The position numbers were made by a program, and so were the translations under genes. Below the pieces are notes generated by a model. That model had not been told where the DNA came from and did not search any database. It saw only the letters and a list, made by a program, of their open reading frames with translations. Positions 34,369 through 42,749 of a stretch of DNA of 64,000 nucleotides are shown here, one piece after another. Position 1 is the first letter of the stretch; each line of letters opens with the position of its first letter. Source of the DNA: JAJUFS01 sp964599565 (GTDB taxonomy: Bacteria; Pseudomonadota; Gammaproteobacteria; Natronospirales; JAJUFS01); the NCBI GenBank assembly GCA_964599565.1, contig CAZRFE010000003.1, positions 1-64,000 of the forward strand. The letters are read 5' to 3'.

Positions 34369-34396
34369 CGACGGCCGCAGCGATGCGGCCGTTTTT
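34369..34396 (+). terminator. Intrinsic terminator after hpf
   Basis: ACGGCCGC, loop AGCGAT, GCGGCCGT, followed by seven Ts. It closes the lpt-rpoN-hpf transcript and separates rapZ into its own unit. Confidence 0.92.
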
Positions 34397-34444
34397 TTGC
34401 CCGCTGCCCACATCTTCTGACGGACGAAATATCCTGCATGCGGC

Positions 34445-34453
34445 TGCTAGAAT
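34445..34453 (+). promoter_or_regulatory. Possible extended -10 promoter of rapZ
   Basis: TGCTAGAAT, an extended -10 (TGn plus TAGAAT) with no clear -35, 30 bases before the rapZ ATG and after the hpf terminator. Confidence 0.4.
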
Positions 34454-34483
34454 GTCGGCCAACTCCGGGAGCGGTGCCTTCGC

Positions 34484-35401
34484 ATGCAGATCATCTTTCT
34501 CAGCGGCCTGTCGGGTTCCGGCAAGACAGTCGCGCTGCACATGCTTGAAGACCTTGGCTACACCAGCCTCGACAACTTTCCCATCCGCCTCCTGCGCGAC
34601 TACGTCGACCAGGAAGTCAACCGCGACCCATCGAATCGCCGGCGCATCGCCATCGGCATCGATGCGCGCGCCGGCGAGAGGGATCTCGAAATCCTGCCGC
34701 TTGTAGTGAGCGACCTGCGTGGAGCGGGCATCCGCTGCCAGGTCATATTTCTCACATCCGACGACGACACGCTGATCCGCCGCTACAGCGAAACGCGCCG
34801 GCGCCACCCGCTCGCACAGGCCGAAGGCAGTCTTGCCGAAGCGATTCGCGACGAACGCCGGGTCCTGTCGATCGTGGCGGAGCACGCGGACCTGCAGATC
34901 GACACCACGCATCTGAACGTGCACGACCTGCGCGAAATCATTCGCCAGCGGCTCAAGCTGGACGGCGACGGCGAGCTGTCGCTGCTGTTCATGTCGTTCG
35001 GATACAAGAACGGTGTCCCGCGCGATGCGGACTTCGTGTTCGACCTGCGCTGCCTGCCGAATCCGCACTGGGAAAATGCGCTGCGGCCGCTCACCGGACG
35101 CGATGCGCCCGTTGTCGATTATCTTCACGAGCGCGACAGCGTGAAGACCATGCGCAACGATCTCATTGCGTTTCTCGACCGGTGGATCGAATGCTTCAAG
35201 GGCGCGGATCGCAGTTACCTGACCATCGCGCTCGGCTGCACAGGCGGACGGCATCGTTCCGTGTACATGGCCGAACAGCTCGCCGCGCATTTCAGCCGGA
35301 AAAACCCGAAGGTACTCGTGCGTCACAGTTCGCTGTCCGAAGTCATCGACGCGCGCCAGTTGCATCTCGCGCTTCAGTACAGCGGCGACAAGCCTCAATA
35401 G
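34484..35401 (+). CDS. rapZ: RNase adapter / nucleotide-binding protein RapZ
   Basis: P-loop protein that in E. coli senses glucosamine-6-phosphate and directs RNase E to the sRNA GlmZ. The 305-residue product has Walker A GLSGSGKT, YTSLDNFPI, FLTSDDDTLIRRYSETRRRHPL, DTTHLNVHDLR, FGYKNGVPRDADFVFDLRCLPNP, and the C-terminal IALGCTGGRHRSVYMAEQL. In E. coli ptsN lies between hpf and rapZ and npr after it; neither is here. The start has GGAG 12 bases away, so initiation may be weak. Confidence 0.95.
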   Translation: MQIIFLSGLSGSGKTVALHMLEDLGYTSLDNFPIRLLRDYVDQEVNRDPSNRRRIAIGIDARAGERDLEILPLVVSDLRGAGIRCQVIFLTSDDDTLIRRYSETRRRHPLAQAEGSLAEAIRDERRVLSIVAEHADLQIDTTHLNVHDLREIIRQRLKLDGDGELSLLFMSFGYKNGVPRDADFVFDLRCLPNPHWENALRPLTGRDAPVVDYLHERDSVKTMRNDLIAFLDRWIECFKGADRSYLTIALGCTGGRHRSVYMAEQLAAHFSRKNPKVLVRHSSLSEVIDARQLHLALQYSGDKPQ

Positions 35402-35501
35402 ACGCTCCCGTATCCGCCCGGTACACTGCCCCGCAGTTCCCGGCACCGCGACGATGCTCCCACCCGTCGCCATCGCGCCGGCCTCACACTGCGGCGAAAC
35501 C

Positions 35502-36869
35502 ATGACCGAAACCCCGAGCACAAGCGGCAGCAGCGCGGCGGCGAGCCGCCTGGAAAGCATCCGCGATGCGCTCGACAGCGGCACGTTGCGCAGCGTGCGC
35601 CGCATGATGCACTCGCTGCATCCCGCCGAAATCGCTCACCTTCTCGAATCCCTGCGACCGGCCGAACGCGAAGTCGTATGGGAACTCGTCGACGCCGAAG
35701 ACGACGGCGAAGTACTGCTGCACGTCAACGACGAAGTTCGCGTCGGACTCATCCGCGGCATGGATGCGCAGGAACTGCTCGCCGCAACGGAAGGCCTGGA
35801 CATCGACGATCTCGCGGACCTTTTCGCGGACCTGCCCGAAACCGTGACGCAACAGCTGTTGCGCTCGATGGACGAGCAGAATCGCCAGCGGCTCGCGGGC
35901 GTACTCGCCTACGCGGAGGACAGCGCGGGCGGACTGATGAACATCGACACCGTCACGGTGCGTCCCGACGTGTCGCTCGATGTCGTGATCCGTTACCTGC
36001 GCATGCGCGAAGACCTGCCCGAGGACACGGACCGCCTCGTCGTCGTCAACCGCTATGGACGGCTGCTCGGCACCCTCACGCTGACGCGCCTGCTCTCCAG
36101 CGATCCGTCGAAGACCGTCGCCGAAGTGATGGACACCGAGGTCAAGGGCATCCCTGCCGAGACGTCGGCGCGCGACGTCGCAAAACTTTTCGAGGACCGC
36201 GACCTCATGTCCGCGCCGGTTGTCGACAACGAAGGCGTGCTGCTGGGGCGCATCACCATCGATGACGTCGTCGACGTCATCCGCGACCAGGCCGATCACT
36301 CGCTGATGACCATGGCAGGTCTCGACGAGGACGAGGACATGTTCGCGCCCGTGCTCTCCAGCGCGCGGCGCCGCGCGCTGTGGCTCGGCATCAACCTCGC
36401 CACCGCGACACTGGCGGCATCGGTCGTCGGACTGTTCGAAGCGACGCTTGATCAGATCGTTGCACTGGCCGTGCTCATGCCGATCGTGGCGAGCATGGGC
36501 GGCATTGCGGGCAGCCAGGTGCTGACCATCATCATCCGCGGGCTCGCGCTCGGCCAGCTGGAACGCAGCAACGTACGCTGGTTCATCGGCAAGCAGCTCG
36601 CCGTTGTCGGATTGAACGCCCTGCTGCTGTCAGTCGTAGTCGGCGCGGTTGCGCTGGCCTGGTTCAGGAACACATCGATCGGACTCATCATCGGCGCGGC
36701 ACTGCTGATCAACCTGCTGATCGCCACCATCGCCGGCTGCACGGTGCCGCTCGTGCTGCGCCGGCTCGGCATCGATCCCGCGCTCGCCGGCCCCGTGGTG
36801 GTCACGACCTTCACCGACGTGATGGGCTTTCTCGTCTTTCTCGGGCTCGGAACGCTCTATCTCCTCTAG
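35502..36869 (+). CDS. mgtE: Magnesium transporter MgtE
   Basis: Mg2+ channel with a cytosolic Mg2+ sensor. From the ATG at 35502 the product has 455 residues: a helical MgtE-N domain (HPAEIAHLLESLRPAEREVVWEL region), a CBS pair (about 125-255, with GRITIDDVVDVIRDQADHSLM at the end), and five membrane helices. The transport motif PIVASMGGIAGSQ and the distal PALAGPVVVTTFTDVMGF are present. An ATG at 35454 would add 16 residues; neither start has a good ribosome site. Confidence 0.94.
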   Translation: MTETPSTSGSSAAASRLESIRDALDSGTLRSVRRMMHSLHPAEIAHLLESLRPAEREVVWELVDAEDDGEVLLHVNDEVRVGLIRGMDAQELLAATEGLDIDDLADLFADLPETVTQQLLRSMDEQNRQRLAGVLAYAEDSAGGLMNIDTVTVRPDVSLDVVIRYLRMREDLPEDTDRLVVVNRYGRLLGTLTLTRLLSSDPSKTVAEVMDTEVKGIPAETSARDVAKLFEDRDLMSAPVVDNEGVLLGRITIDDVVDVIRDQADHSLMTMAGLDEDEDMFAPVLSSARRRALWLGINLATATLAASVVGLFEATLDQIVALAVLMPIVASMGGIAGSQVLTIIIRGLALGQLERSNVRWFIGKQLAVVGLNALLLSVVVGAVALAWFRNTSIGLIIGAALLINLLIATIAGCTVPLVLRRLGIDPALAGPVVVTTFTDVMGFLVFLGLGTLYLL

Positions 36870-36878
36870 CCCGGTCCG

Positions 36879-36894
36879 TGTGACAGGCATCACA
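36879..36894. promoter_or_regulatory. CRP/Vfr-type palindrome
   Basis: TGTGACAGGCATCACA is a perfect TGTGA-N6-TCACA palindrome, the CRP consensus. It lies 10 bases after the mgtE stop and 110 bases upstream of the ParA-like gene. No crp gene is visible in the window, so the binding protein is inferred. Confidence 0.6.
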
Positions 36895-37003
36895 TCCTGA
36901 CCCAGTATTCGTGTTACCTGGCTCCAACGTTATGCCGAAAAGCTGCCGTAAGTCCTCGGGTAGGCTATGCTTTTCGTCCGTTCGGCCCATTTCCGGACCC
37001 ACC

Positions 37004-37720
37004 ATGAAAAAAATCGTCGTACTGAACACCAAGGGCGGGTGCGGCAAAAGCACCATCGCGACAAATCTTGCCGCCTATCACGCCCTCTCGGGATTCGCGA
37101 CCACGCTGATGGATTACGATCCGCAGGGGTCAAGCATGCGCTGGCTGACGAAGCGCGACGAAACGCGGCCGCGTGTGAACGGCGTCTCGGCCATCGACCG
37201 CAGCACGCGAACCACGCGCAGCTGGCAGCTTCGCGTGCCGCTGCAGACCGAATGCCTGATCGTCGACACGCCGGCAGGACTTGAGCCGCAGCGGCTGACC
37301 GAGATCACGCGCAACGCGCATGCCGTCATCGTGCCCGTGCTGCCGTCCGATATCGACATCCACGCCGCGTCGCGCTGCATTGCGGATCTTCTGCTCGTGG
37401 CACGCATCGACCGGCGCGAGGAGCGCATCGCCGTCGTCGCAAACCGCGCGAAAAAGAACACCCGGGTCTATCGCGCATTGACACGATTCCTGCACAGCCT
37501 CGACATTCCCTTCGTCGCAAGCTTTCGCGACACGCAGAACTACATCAACTGCTCGGACCAGGGCATCGGCATCCACGAGATTCCGGACAATCGCGCAATT
37601 CGCGACCGCCGCGACTGGCAACCGCTGGTGGACTGGGTTGCATCACGCAGACCGGTCGCCGTGCAGCTGGTGTCAGGGATATCCGGCACCCCCGGCGCGG
37701 ATGAATCCGCAACGGGCTGA
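37004..37720 (+). CDS. Orphan ParA/MinD-type ATPase
   Basis: 238-residue P-loop ATPase. It opens MKKIVVLNTKGGCGKSTIAT, with a deviant Walker A (KGGCGKST, residues 10-17), then DYDPQGSSMRW (A' motif) and CLIVDTPAGLEP (Walker B). These define the ParA/MinD/Soj superfamily. No parB or parS-like palindrome was found nearby, so this is not the chromosomal partition ParA. It may position some other cargo or be an uncharacterised ATPase. The ATG at 37004 is set by the start of homology; upstream codons cross the probable leader. Confidence 0.85.
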   Translation: MKKIVVLNTKGGCGKSTIATNLAAYHALSGFATTLMDYDPQGSSMRWLTKRDETRPRVNGVSAIDRSTRTTRSWQLRVPLQTECLIVDTPAGLEPQRLTEITRNAHAVIVPVLPSDIDIHAASRCIADLLLVARIDRREERIAVVANRAKKNTRVYRALTRFLHSLDIPFVASFRDTQNYINCSDQGIGIHEIPDNRAIRDRRDWQPLVDWVASRRPVAVQLVSGISGTPGADESATG

Positions 37721-37740
37721 ATGCCACCAGGAGAATCACC

Positions 37741-38292
37741 ATGAACAGGCTCCACGCGTCGTTCCTTTTCCTGTCCGCAGTGCTGTTTGCCGCGCCGGTT
37801 CATGCCGATGCACCGAGCACCGGCGATGCAGCGCCGGCCTTCCGCCTGCAGGATCAGAACGGCGAGTGGCAGTCGCTGGAGAAATACCAGGGGCAATGGG
37901 TGGTCCTTTACTTCTATCCCAAGGACGACACGCCGGGCTGCACGACGGAAGCCTGCAGCTTCCGCGACGATATCTACCGTTACAAGGCAAAAGGCGCGGC
38001 GGTGCTCGGCATCAGCCTTGATGACGTGGAATCGCACAAGGAGTTCGCGGAGAAATACGAGCTGCCGTTTCCGCTGCTTGCCGACGTCACACACGGAACG
38101 GCAAAGGAATACGGCGTGCTGACGACGCTCGGCCCGATGAAGTTCGCGAAACGCGAAACGTTCCTCATCGATCCTGAGGGCCGCATTGCAAGGCATTATG
38201 CGGACGTCGATCCCGAAGGACATGCAAAGCGCGTGCTCGACGATCTCGAGTCGCTGATGCAGCCGCCGGCGACGAAACCCGCGGAAGGTTGA
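37741..38292 (+). CDS. Exported Bcp-type peroxiredoxin
   Basis: Thiol peroxidase of the PrxQ/Bcp group, but with an N-terminal signal peptide (MNRLHASFLFLSAVLFAAPVHA, cleavage near ADA), so likely periplasmic. The 183-residue product has the active site PKDDTPGCTTEACSFRDD, with peroxidatic Cys67 and a candidate resolving Cys72 five residues later. AGGAGA lies 7 bases before the ATG. It follows the ParA-like gene by 20 bases. Cytoplasmic Bcp is the usual form; the export signal is the unusual point. Confidence 0.92.
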   Translation: MNRLHASFLFLSAVLFAAPVHADAPSTGDAAPAFRLQDQNGEWQSLEKYQGQWVVLYFYPKDDTPGCTTEACSFRDDIYRYKAKGAAVLGISLDDVESHKEFAEKYELPFPLLADVTHGTAKEYGVLTTLGPMKFAKRETFLIDPEGRIARHYADVDPEGHAKRVLDDLESLMQPPATKPAEG

Positions 38293-38447
38293 CCGATGGG
38301 CGAGCGGTTCGCCGTTCATCCACCCGATCCGCACAACCGTCCGCCGTCACAGAACGCGTCCCTCCTCCCACCGGTGACAATGCAATCCGCTTCTGTCACG
38401 ATGCGCGCCGCACGTCATCTGTTCCAGGTGTCTCCCGGCGGTATTTC

Positions 38448-38933
38448 ATGATCATTTCCAGGTACCGGATCGCGCCATCTGCCATTCCCGGCGCAGGCAA
38501 AGGCCTGTTCCTTTCACAATCAGTTCCCTGCGGCAGCATCATCGTTGCGCCGGCTGAAATTCAACGCAGCAACCTTCTGGCAGGCACCCGGCTTGAAGCG
38601 CTGCCGGAGACACTTGCAGCGACATCGATTCGCTGGTTCGAGGACTGCTGCACCGTCGATCCGGAATGGAGCGACGAGTGCTACATCAACCATTCGTTCG
38701 CACCGAACGGGCTGTGGCATCTTGGGTTCGTGTTTGCGCTGCGCGACCTGGATGCGGGAACGGAGCTGACGGTGGACTATCGCATGTTGCTGCGGGAAGG
38801 GGCTTCTCCCGGCTTTCGCGATGCATTGACGGGACAGGAAATCGCGGGATTCAGCTGGCAGGACGCGTTGCGGCGCGCCGCGGCATTGCTGCAGGAAATC
38901 GCTGTCGTGCGGCATGAAGCAATGAGCGAGTGA
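38448..38933 (+). CDS. SET-domain protein
   Basis: 161-residue protein that is almost wholly a SET domain, the fold of lysine methyltransferases. Seen: SAIPGAGKGLFLSQSV at the N-terminus (SET-N), CYINHSFAPNGLW (the NHS..PN motif that knots around SAM) and GTELTVDYRMLL (the ELT.DY catalytic end). The post-SET zinc cysteines are absent. The substrate is unknown; small bacterial SET proteins of this kind are mostly uncharacterised. The frame is open back to 38289 but that part has no family similarity. Confidence 0.8.
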   Translation: MIISRYRIAPSAIPGAGKGLFLSQSVPCGSIIVAPAEIQRSNLLAGTRLEALPETLAATSIRWFEDCCTVDPEWSDECYINHSFAPNGLWHLGFVFALRDLDAGTELTVDYRMLLREGASPGFRDALTGQEIAGFSWQDALRRAAALLQEIAVVRHEAMSE

Positions 38934-38975
38934 CGGGCAGGAAAACGCTCTTCCCGCCTTTTATCCGTCAGGCAT

Positions 38976-39914
38976 TCAGATCGATCTTCCCGCCCACGTC
39001 TTCAGCGACACCGCCATCTCGACGCGGTTTCGGCCTTCCCGCTTCGCCTTGTAGAGCGCGTGATCCGCGGCGCGGATCATCTTGCGCACCGGCACGTGTT
39101 CATCGCCCATGGTCGTCGCCACGCCGACGCTGACGGTGACATCCATCTTCAGGCGGTCGATCTCGAAGGGCTCCGCGGTAACGGCACGCCGCACGCGTTC
39201 CCCAACCTCGATCGCATTCGCACGTCCGCAGCGCGGCAGCACGGTGAGAAATTCCTCGCCGCCATAACGCCCGGAAAGATCGTAGGAACGCAGCGCGACC
39301 TGGAGACGGCGCGCGACTTCGGCGAGAACCTTGTCGCCCATCTGGTGCCCGTACGCATCATTGATGTGCCGCAGGTGATCGACATCGGTGAGCAGAACGG
39401 ACAGCGGCATTTCCTCGCGCGCCGCGCGATCGAGCTCATGCTGCGCAACTTCCAGGATGAGTCCGTGGCTGTAGAGACCGGTGACCTGGTCGTGCGATGC
39501 GCCGGACCCCGCCTGGTGCCGCAATTCCTGGAATCGCTTCCACAGTGCGAGGCGCAATGCGAGTTCGTCGAAACGCACCGGCTTGTCCAGCACGTCGTCG
39601 GCGCCGACCGTACGTGCGCGGCGATATGCGCTCGCATCCTGTTCGGGCTTCAGCAGCACGATGAAAAGCGGCTGGTAACGTTCGTCCGCGCGCAGGCGCT
39701 CGGCGAGTTGCGGGCCGTCCATGCCCGGCATGAGCCAGTCGATGACGGCGAACTGCGGCACATCCATGTTGCGCAGGTTTTCCAGCGCCTCGCGTCCATC
39801 CTTCACGCACAGAACCTCGACCCCGCCGTCAAGGAACGCCTGTTCCAGTTCACGGCGTGTTGCCGGTTCGTCGCAGGCTACGATCGCCCGCAGGCCGTCA
39901 ATGGCTTTGCGCAT
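38976..39914 (-). CDS. Response regulator with diguanylate cyclase (GGDEF) domain
   Basis: 312-residue protein with a receiver domain (1-125) and a GGDEF domain (about 140-305). The receiver keeps the phospho-acceptor Asp59 (AVIDWLMPGMDG) and Lys111 (VLDKPV), but the usual Thr/Ser switch position is Leu (FIVLLKPE). The cyclase site is GGEEF at 218-222, with an RxxD inhibitory site (RSYD, 209-212), so c-di-GMP feedback is expected. It lies 37 bases after pyk on the same strand and may be the last gene of the tkt-gap-pgk-pyk transcript. No cognate kinase is nearby. Confidence 0.9.
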   Translation of the reverse strand: MRKAIDGLRAIVACDEPATRRELEQAFLDGGVEVLCVKDGREALENLRNMDVPQFAVIDWLMPGMDGPQLAERLRADERYQPLFIVLLKPEQDASAYRRARTVGADDVLDKPVRFDELALRLALWKRFQELRHQAGSGASHDQVTGLYSHGLILEVAQHELDRAAREEMPLSVLLTDVDHLRHINDAYGHQMGDKVLAEVARRLQVALRSYDLSGRYGGEEFLTVLPRCGRANAIEVGERVRRAVTAEPFEIDRLKMDVTVSVGVATTMGDEHVPVRKMIRAADHALYKAKREGRNRVEMAVSLKTWAGRSI

Positions 39915-39951
39915 CTTCCACCTGATTGTTCTGCGCCGTGCAGCGCAGTCT

Positions 39952-41394
39952 TCAGTCGCCGATATTGTGTTCGCCCACGCGAACGATCTTCATCGCATTC
40001 GTACCGCCGGCGACACCGGTGAAATCACCCTTCGTGATGATGACCTGGTCACCGTTCTTCACCGCTTCGCGCCGCAGCAGCTCGTCGACGGCGTCCGCCA
40101 TCACCTTGTTCGGGTCCGCGTGCAGCACGTCGAACGCCATGGCATAGACACCACGATACAACGTCACGCGCCGGCGTGTCGCTTCATGACGGGTCATGGC
40201 GTAGATGGGAATGCCCGACCGGATGCGCGACATCCACAGCGCCGTCGATCCCGATTCCGTCAATGCGACAATAGCCCGCGCGCCGAGATGATTCGCGGTG
40301 TACATCGCGGCCATCGCAATGGCTTCGTCGATGCGCTCGAAGTGGCTGTCGATGCGATGGCGGGAACGCATCGTCATGCGCTGCCTCTCCGCGCCGACGC
40401 ACACGCGCGCCATCGCTTCGACGACCTTCACCGGGTATTTTCCCGCCGCGGTCTCGGCGGAGAGCATCACGGCATCCGTGCCATCCATTACCGCGTTGGC
40501 GACATCGAGCACTTCCGCACGTGTCGGCACCGGGTTGTGGATCATCGATTCCATCATCTGCGTCGCCGTGATGACGACGCGGTTGAGATCGCGCGCAACG
40601 TGGATGATGCGCTTCTGCACGCCCGGCAGTTCGGCATCGCCGATTTCGACGGCAAGATCGCCTCGCGCGATCATCACCACGTCCGACGCCTCGACGATGG
40701 ATTCGATCGCTTCCACCGCTTCTGCGCGTTCGATCTTCGCGATGATGCCGGCGCGGCTGCCGGTATCCCAGACGAGATCGCGCGCGATCTGCACGTCGTT
40801 CGCATCACGCGGAAAGGAAATGGCGACATAGTCGACGCCGAGTTCCGCCGCAACGCGAATGTCCGCGCGATCCTTGTCGGTGAGCGCGGGCGCCGACAAT
40901 CCGCCGCCCTGGCGGTTGATGCCCTTGTTGTTCGACAGCAGGCCGCCGGATTCGATGCGGCAATGGATGCGCGGTCCATCGATGGACTCGACGATGAGCG
41001 CGATGAGTCCGTCGTCGAGCAGCAGCCGGTCACCCGGCCTCACGTCCTGCGGCAGTTCCTTGTAGGTGATGCCGACGCTGCGCGCATCACCGGCATCCGG
41101 ACCGAGTTCCGCATCCAGCGTGAACATCTCGCCGTCCACCAGTTCGACCGGTCCGCCCGCAAACTTGTCGATGCGTATCTTCGGACCTTGCAGGTCCGCG
41201 AATACGCCGACATCGCGTCCGAGCTTCGCGCTGGCCGCACGCACCATGTCCATGCGCCGGGCGTGATCGGCAGGACGGCCGTGCGAGAAATTCAGGCGCG
41301 CGACATCAAGACCCGCGGCGATCATTTTCTCGAGCACGCCGGGCGCGTCCGTCGCCGGACCCAGGGTTGCGATGATCTTCGTGCGTCTTGCCAT
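39952..41394 (-). CDS. pyk: Pyruvate kinase
   Basis: Makes pyruvate and ATP from PEP and ADP. The 480-residue product from the ATG at 41394 begins MARRTKIIATLGPATDAPG and has LNFSHGRPADH, the catalytic Lys region GIIAKIERAEAVE, VMIARGDLAVEIG and ITATQMMESMIHNPVPTRAEV. A C-terminal domain is present. Upstream in-frame codons to 41610 lie in pgk. It is part of a tkt-gap-pgk-pyk block. Confidence 0.96.
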   Translation of the reverse strand: MARRTKIIATLGPATDAPGVLEKMIAAGLDVARLNFSHGRPADHARRMDMVRAASAKLGRDVGVFADLQGPKIRIDKFAGGPVELVDGEMFTLDAELGPDAGDARSVGITYKELPQDVRPGDRLLLDDGLIALIVESIDGPRIHCRIESGGLLSNNKGINRQGGGLSAPALTDKDRADIRVAAELGVDYVAISFPRDANDVQIARDLVWDTGSRAGIIAKIERAEAVEAIESIVEASDVVMIARGDLAVEIGDAELPGVQKRIIHVARDLNRVVITATQMMESMIHNPVPTRAEVLDVANAVMDGTDAVMLSAETAAGKYPVKVVEAMARVCVGAERQRMTMRSRHRIDSHFERIDEAIAMAAMYTANHLGARAIVALTESGSTALWMSRIRSGIPIYAMTRHEATRRRVTLYRGVYAMAFDVLHADPNKVMADAVDELLRREAVKNGDQVIITKGDFTGVAGGTNAMKIVRVGEHNIGD

Positions 41395-41414
41395 TGCGAT
41401 CCTCGTATACAAGA

Positions 41415-41433
41415 TGCCCCGCATCGCGGGGCA
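41415..41433. repeat. Hairpin between pgk and pyk
   Basis: TGCCCCGC, loop ATC, GCGGGGCA. It lies just after the pgk stop on the minus strand; the following bases are not a T-run, so it is a weak terminator at best and may limit read-through or stabilise the pgk message. Confidence 0.5.
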
Positions 41434-41440
41434 GTCTTCG

Positions 41441-42634
41441 TCAGGCTTGCTTGCGGCTTCCCGCTGCGCGTTCTTCCAATATAGCCACTGCCGGCAGTTT
41501 CTTCCCTTCCAGGAACTCGAGGAATGCGCCGCCACCGGTGGAAATGTACGAAATGCGTTCCGCGACACCGTACTTGTCGACGGCGGCAAGCGTATCGCCG
41601 CCGCCTGCAATCGAAAACGCCGGTGAATCCGCGATCGCCTGCGCGAGCGCCTTCGTGCCTTCGCCGAACTGGTCGAACTCGAAAACGCCTACGGGTCCGT
41701 TCCAGACAATGGTACCCGCGTTGCGCAGATACTTCGCGAACGTTTCCGCGGTATCCGGGCCGATGTCCAGCACCATTTCGTCATCGCCAACCTGGTTCAC
41801 CGGTTTCACGTCCGCTTCCGCCTGCGCAGAAAATTCCGTCGCGACCACCACGTCGCTCGGCACCGGGATGTCGGCGCCGCGCGATTTCGCGGCGTCGGTG
41901 AGACGGCGCGCTTCGGCAACCAGGTCCGGCTCGTGCAGCGACCTGCCGACGCCATGACCCGCGGCGGCGATGAACGTATTGGCAATGCCGCCACCGACGA
42001 TCAGCTGATCGACGACCTGCGACAGCGACTCCAGCACCATCAGCTTCGTCGACACCTTGCTGCCGCCGACGATCGCGATCAGCGGACGCGCCGGGTTCTC
42101 CAGCGCGCGCCCAAGCGCATCCAGTTCACCGGCGAGCAGCGGACCTGCACATGCAACGGGTGCGTACTTCGCGACACCGTGCGTCGATGCCTGCGCGCGG
42201 TGCGCGGTGCCGAAGGCGTCCATCACGTAGACATCGCACAGCGCCGCCATCCTGCGCGACAACGTCTCGTCGTTCTTCTTCTCGCCCTTGTTGAAACGGA
42301 CGTTCTCGCACAGCACGATCTCGCCATCGGCAAGTTCGATACCATCGAGCCAGTTCTTCTCGAGACGCACCTTCACGCCCAGCAGTTCGGTAAGACGGTC
42401 CGCGACCGGCGCAAGCGAAAACTCCTCGTCGTACGCGCCCTCTTCCGGGCGGCCGAGATGCGACATCAGCATGACCTTCGCGCCCTTGTCCATCGCATGC
42501 CGGATCGTCGGCAGCGACGCACGAATGCGGACGTCCGAGGTGACCTTGCCGTCGGCGATCGGTACGTTGAGGTCTTCGCGAACCAGCACCCGCTTTCCGG
42601 CGAGATCAAGGTCCGTCATCTTGATGATGTTCAT
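41441..42634 (-). CDS. pgk: Phosphoglycerate kinase
   Basis: Reversible ATP-forming step of glycolysis. The 397-residue product has LVREDLNVPIADGKVTSD (substrate site), MSHLGRPEEG, ENVRFNKGEKKND, a central GGSKVSTKLMVLESL, GGGIANTFIAAAG and the hinge NGPVGVFEFDQFGEGT, then the C-terminal ISTGGGAFLEFLEGKKLP. The length is typical. It follows gap after a strong hairpin. Confidence 0.97.
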   Translation of the reverse strand: MNIIKMTDLDLAGKRVLVREDLNVPIADGKVTSDVRIRASLPTIRHAMDKGAKVMLMSHLGRPEEGAYDEEFSLAPVADRLTELLGVKVRLEKNWLDGIELADGEIVLCENVRFNKGEKKNDETLSRRMAALCDVYVMDAFGTAHRAQASTHGVAKYAPVACAGPLLAGELDALGRALENPARPLIAIVGGSKVSTKLMVLESLSQVVDQLIVGGGIANTFIAAAGHGVGRSLHEPDLVAEARRLTDAAKSRGADIPVPSDVVVATEFSAQAEADVKPVNQVGDDEMVLDIGPDTAETFAKYLRNAGTIVWNGPVGVFEFDQFGEGTKALAQAIADSPAFSIAGGGDTLAAVDKYGVAERISYISTGGGAFLEFLEGKKLPAVAILEERAAGSRKQA

Positions 42635-42713
42635 GCGCTTGTTCCGTTTTCTTGAGAAGACGAATCCGCAGGGAAGCGGATCCGGAAAGGCTCACGCGGT
42701 ATCAGGCGAAACC

Positions 42714-42741
42714 GCGGGAGCGTCCGGATGAACGCTCCCGC
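42714..42741. repeat. Hairpin between gap and pgk
   Basis: GCGGGAGCGT, 8-base loop, ACGCTCCCGC: ten perfect pairs, just after the gap stop on the minus strand, with no T-run. It probably acts as an RNA-stability or processing element between gap and pgk rather than a full terminator. Confidence 0.6.
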
Positions 42742-42749
42742 ATGTTGCG

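Noticed and set aside
36870..37740. parS sites that would make the ParA gene a partition locus
   Set aside because: No TGTTTCACGTGAAACA-like palindrome and no parB reading frame nearby.
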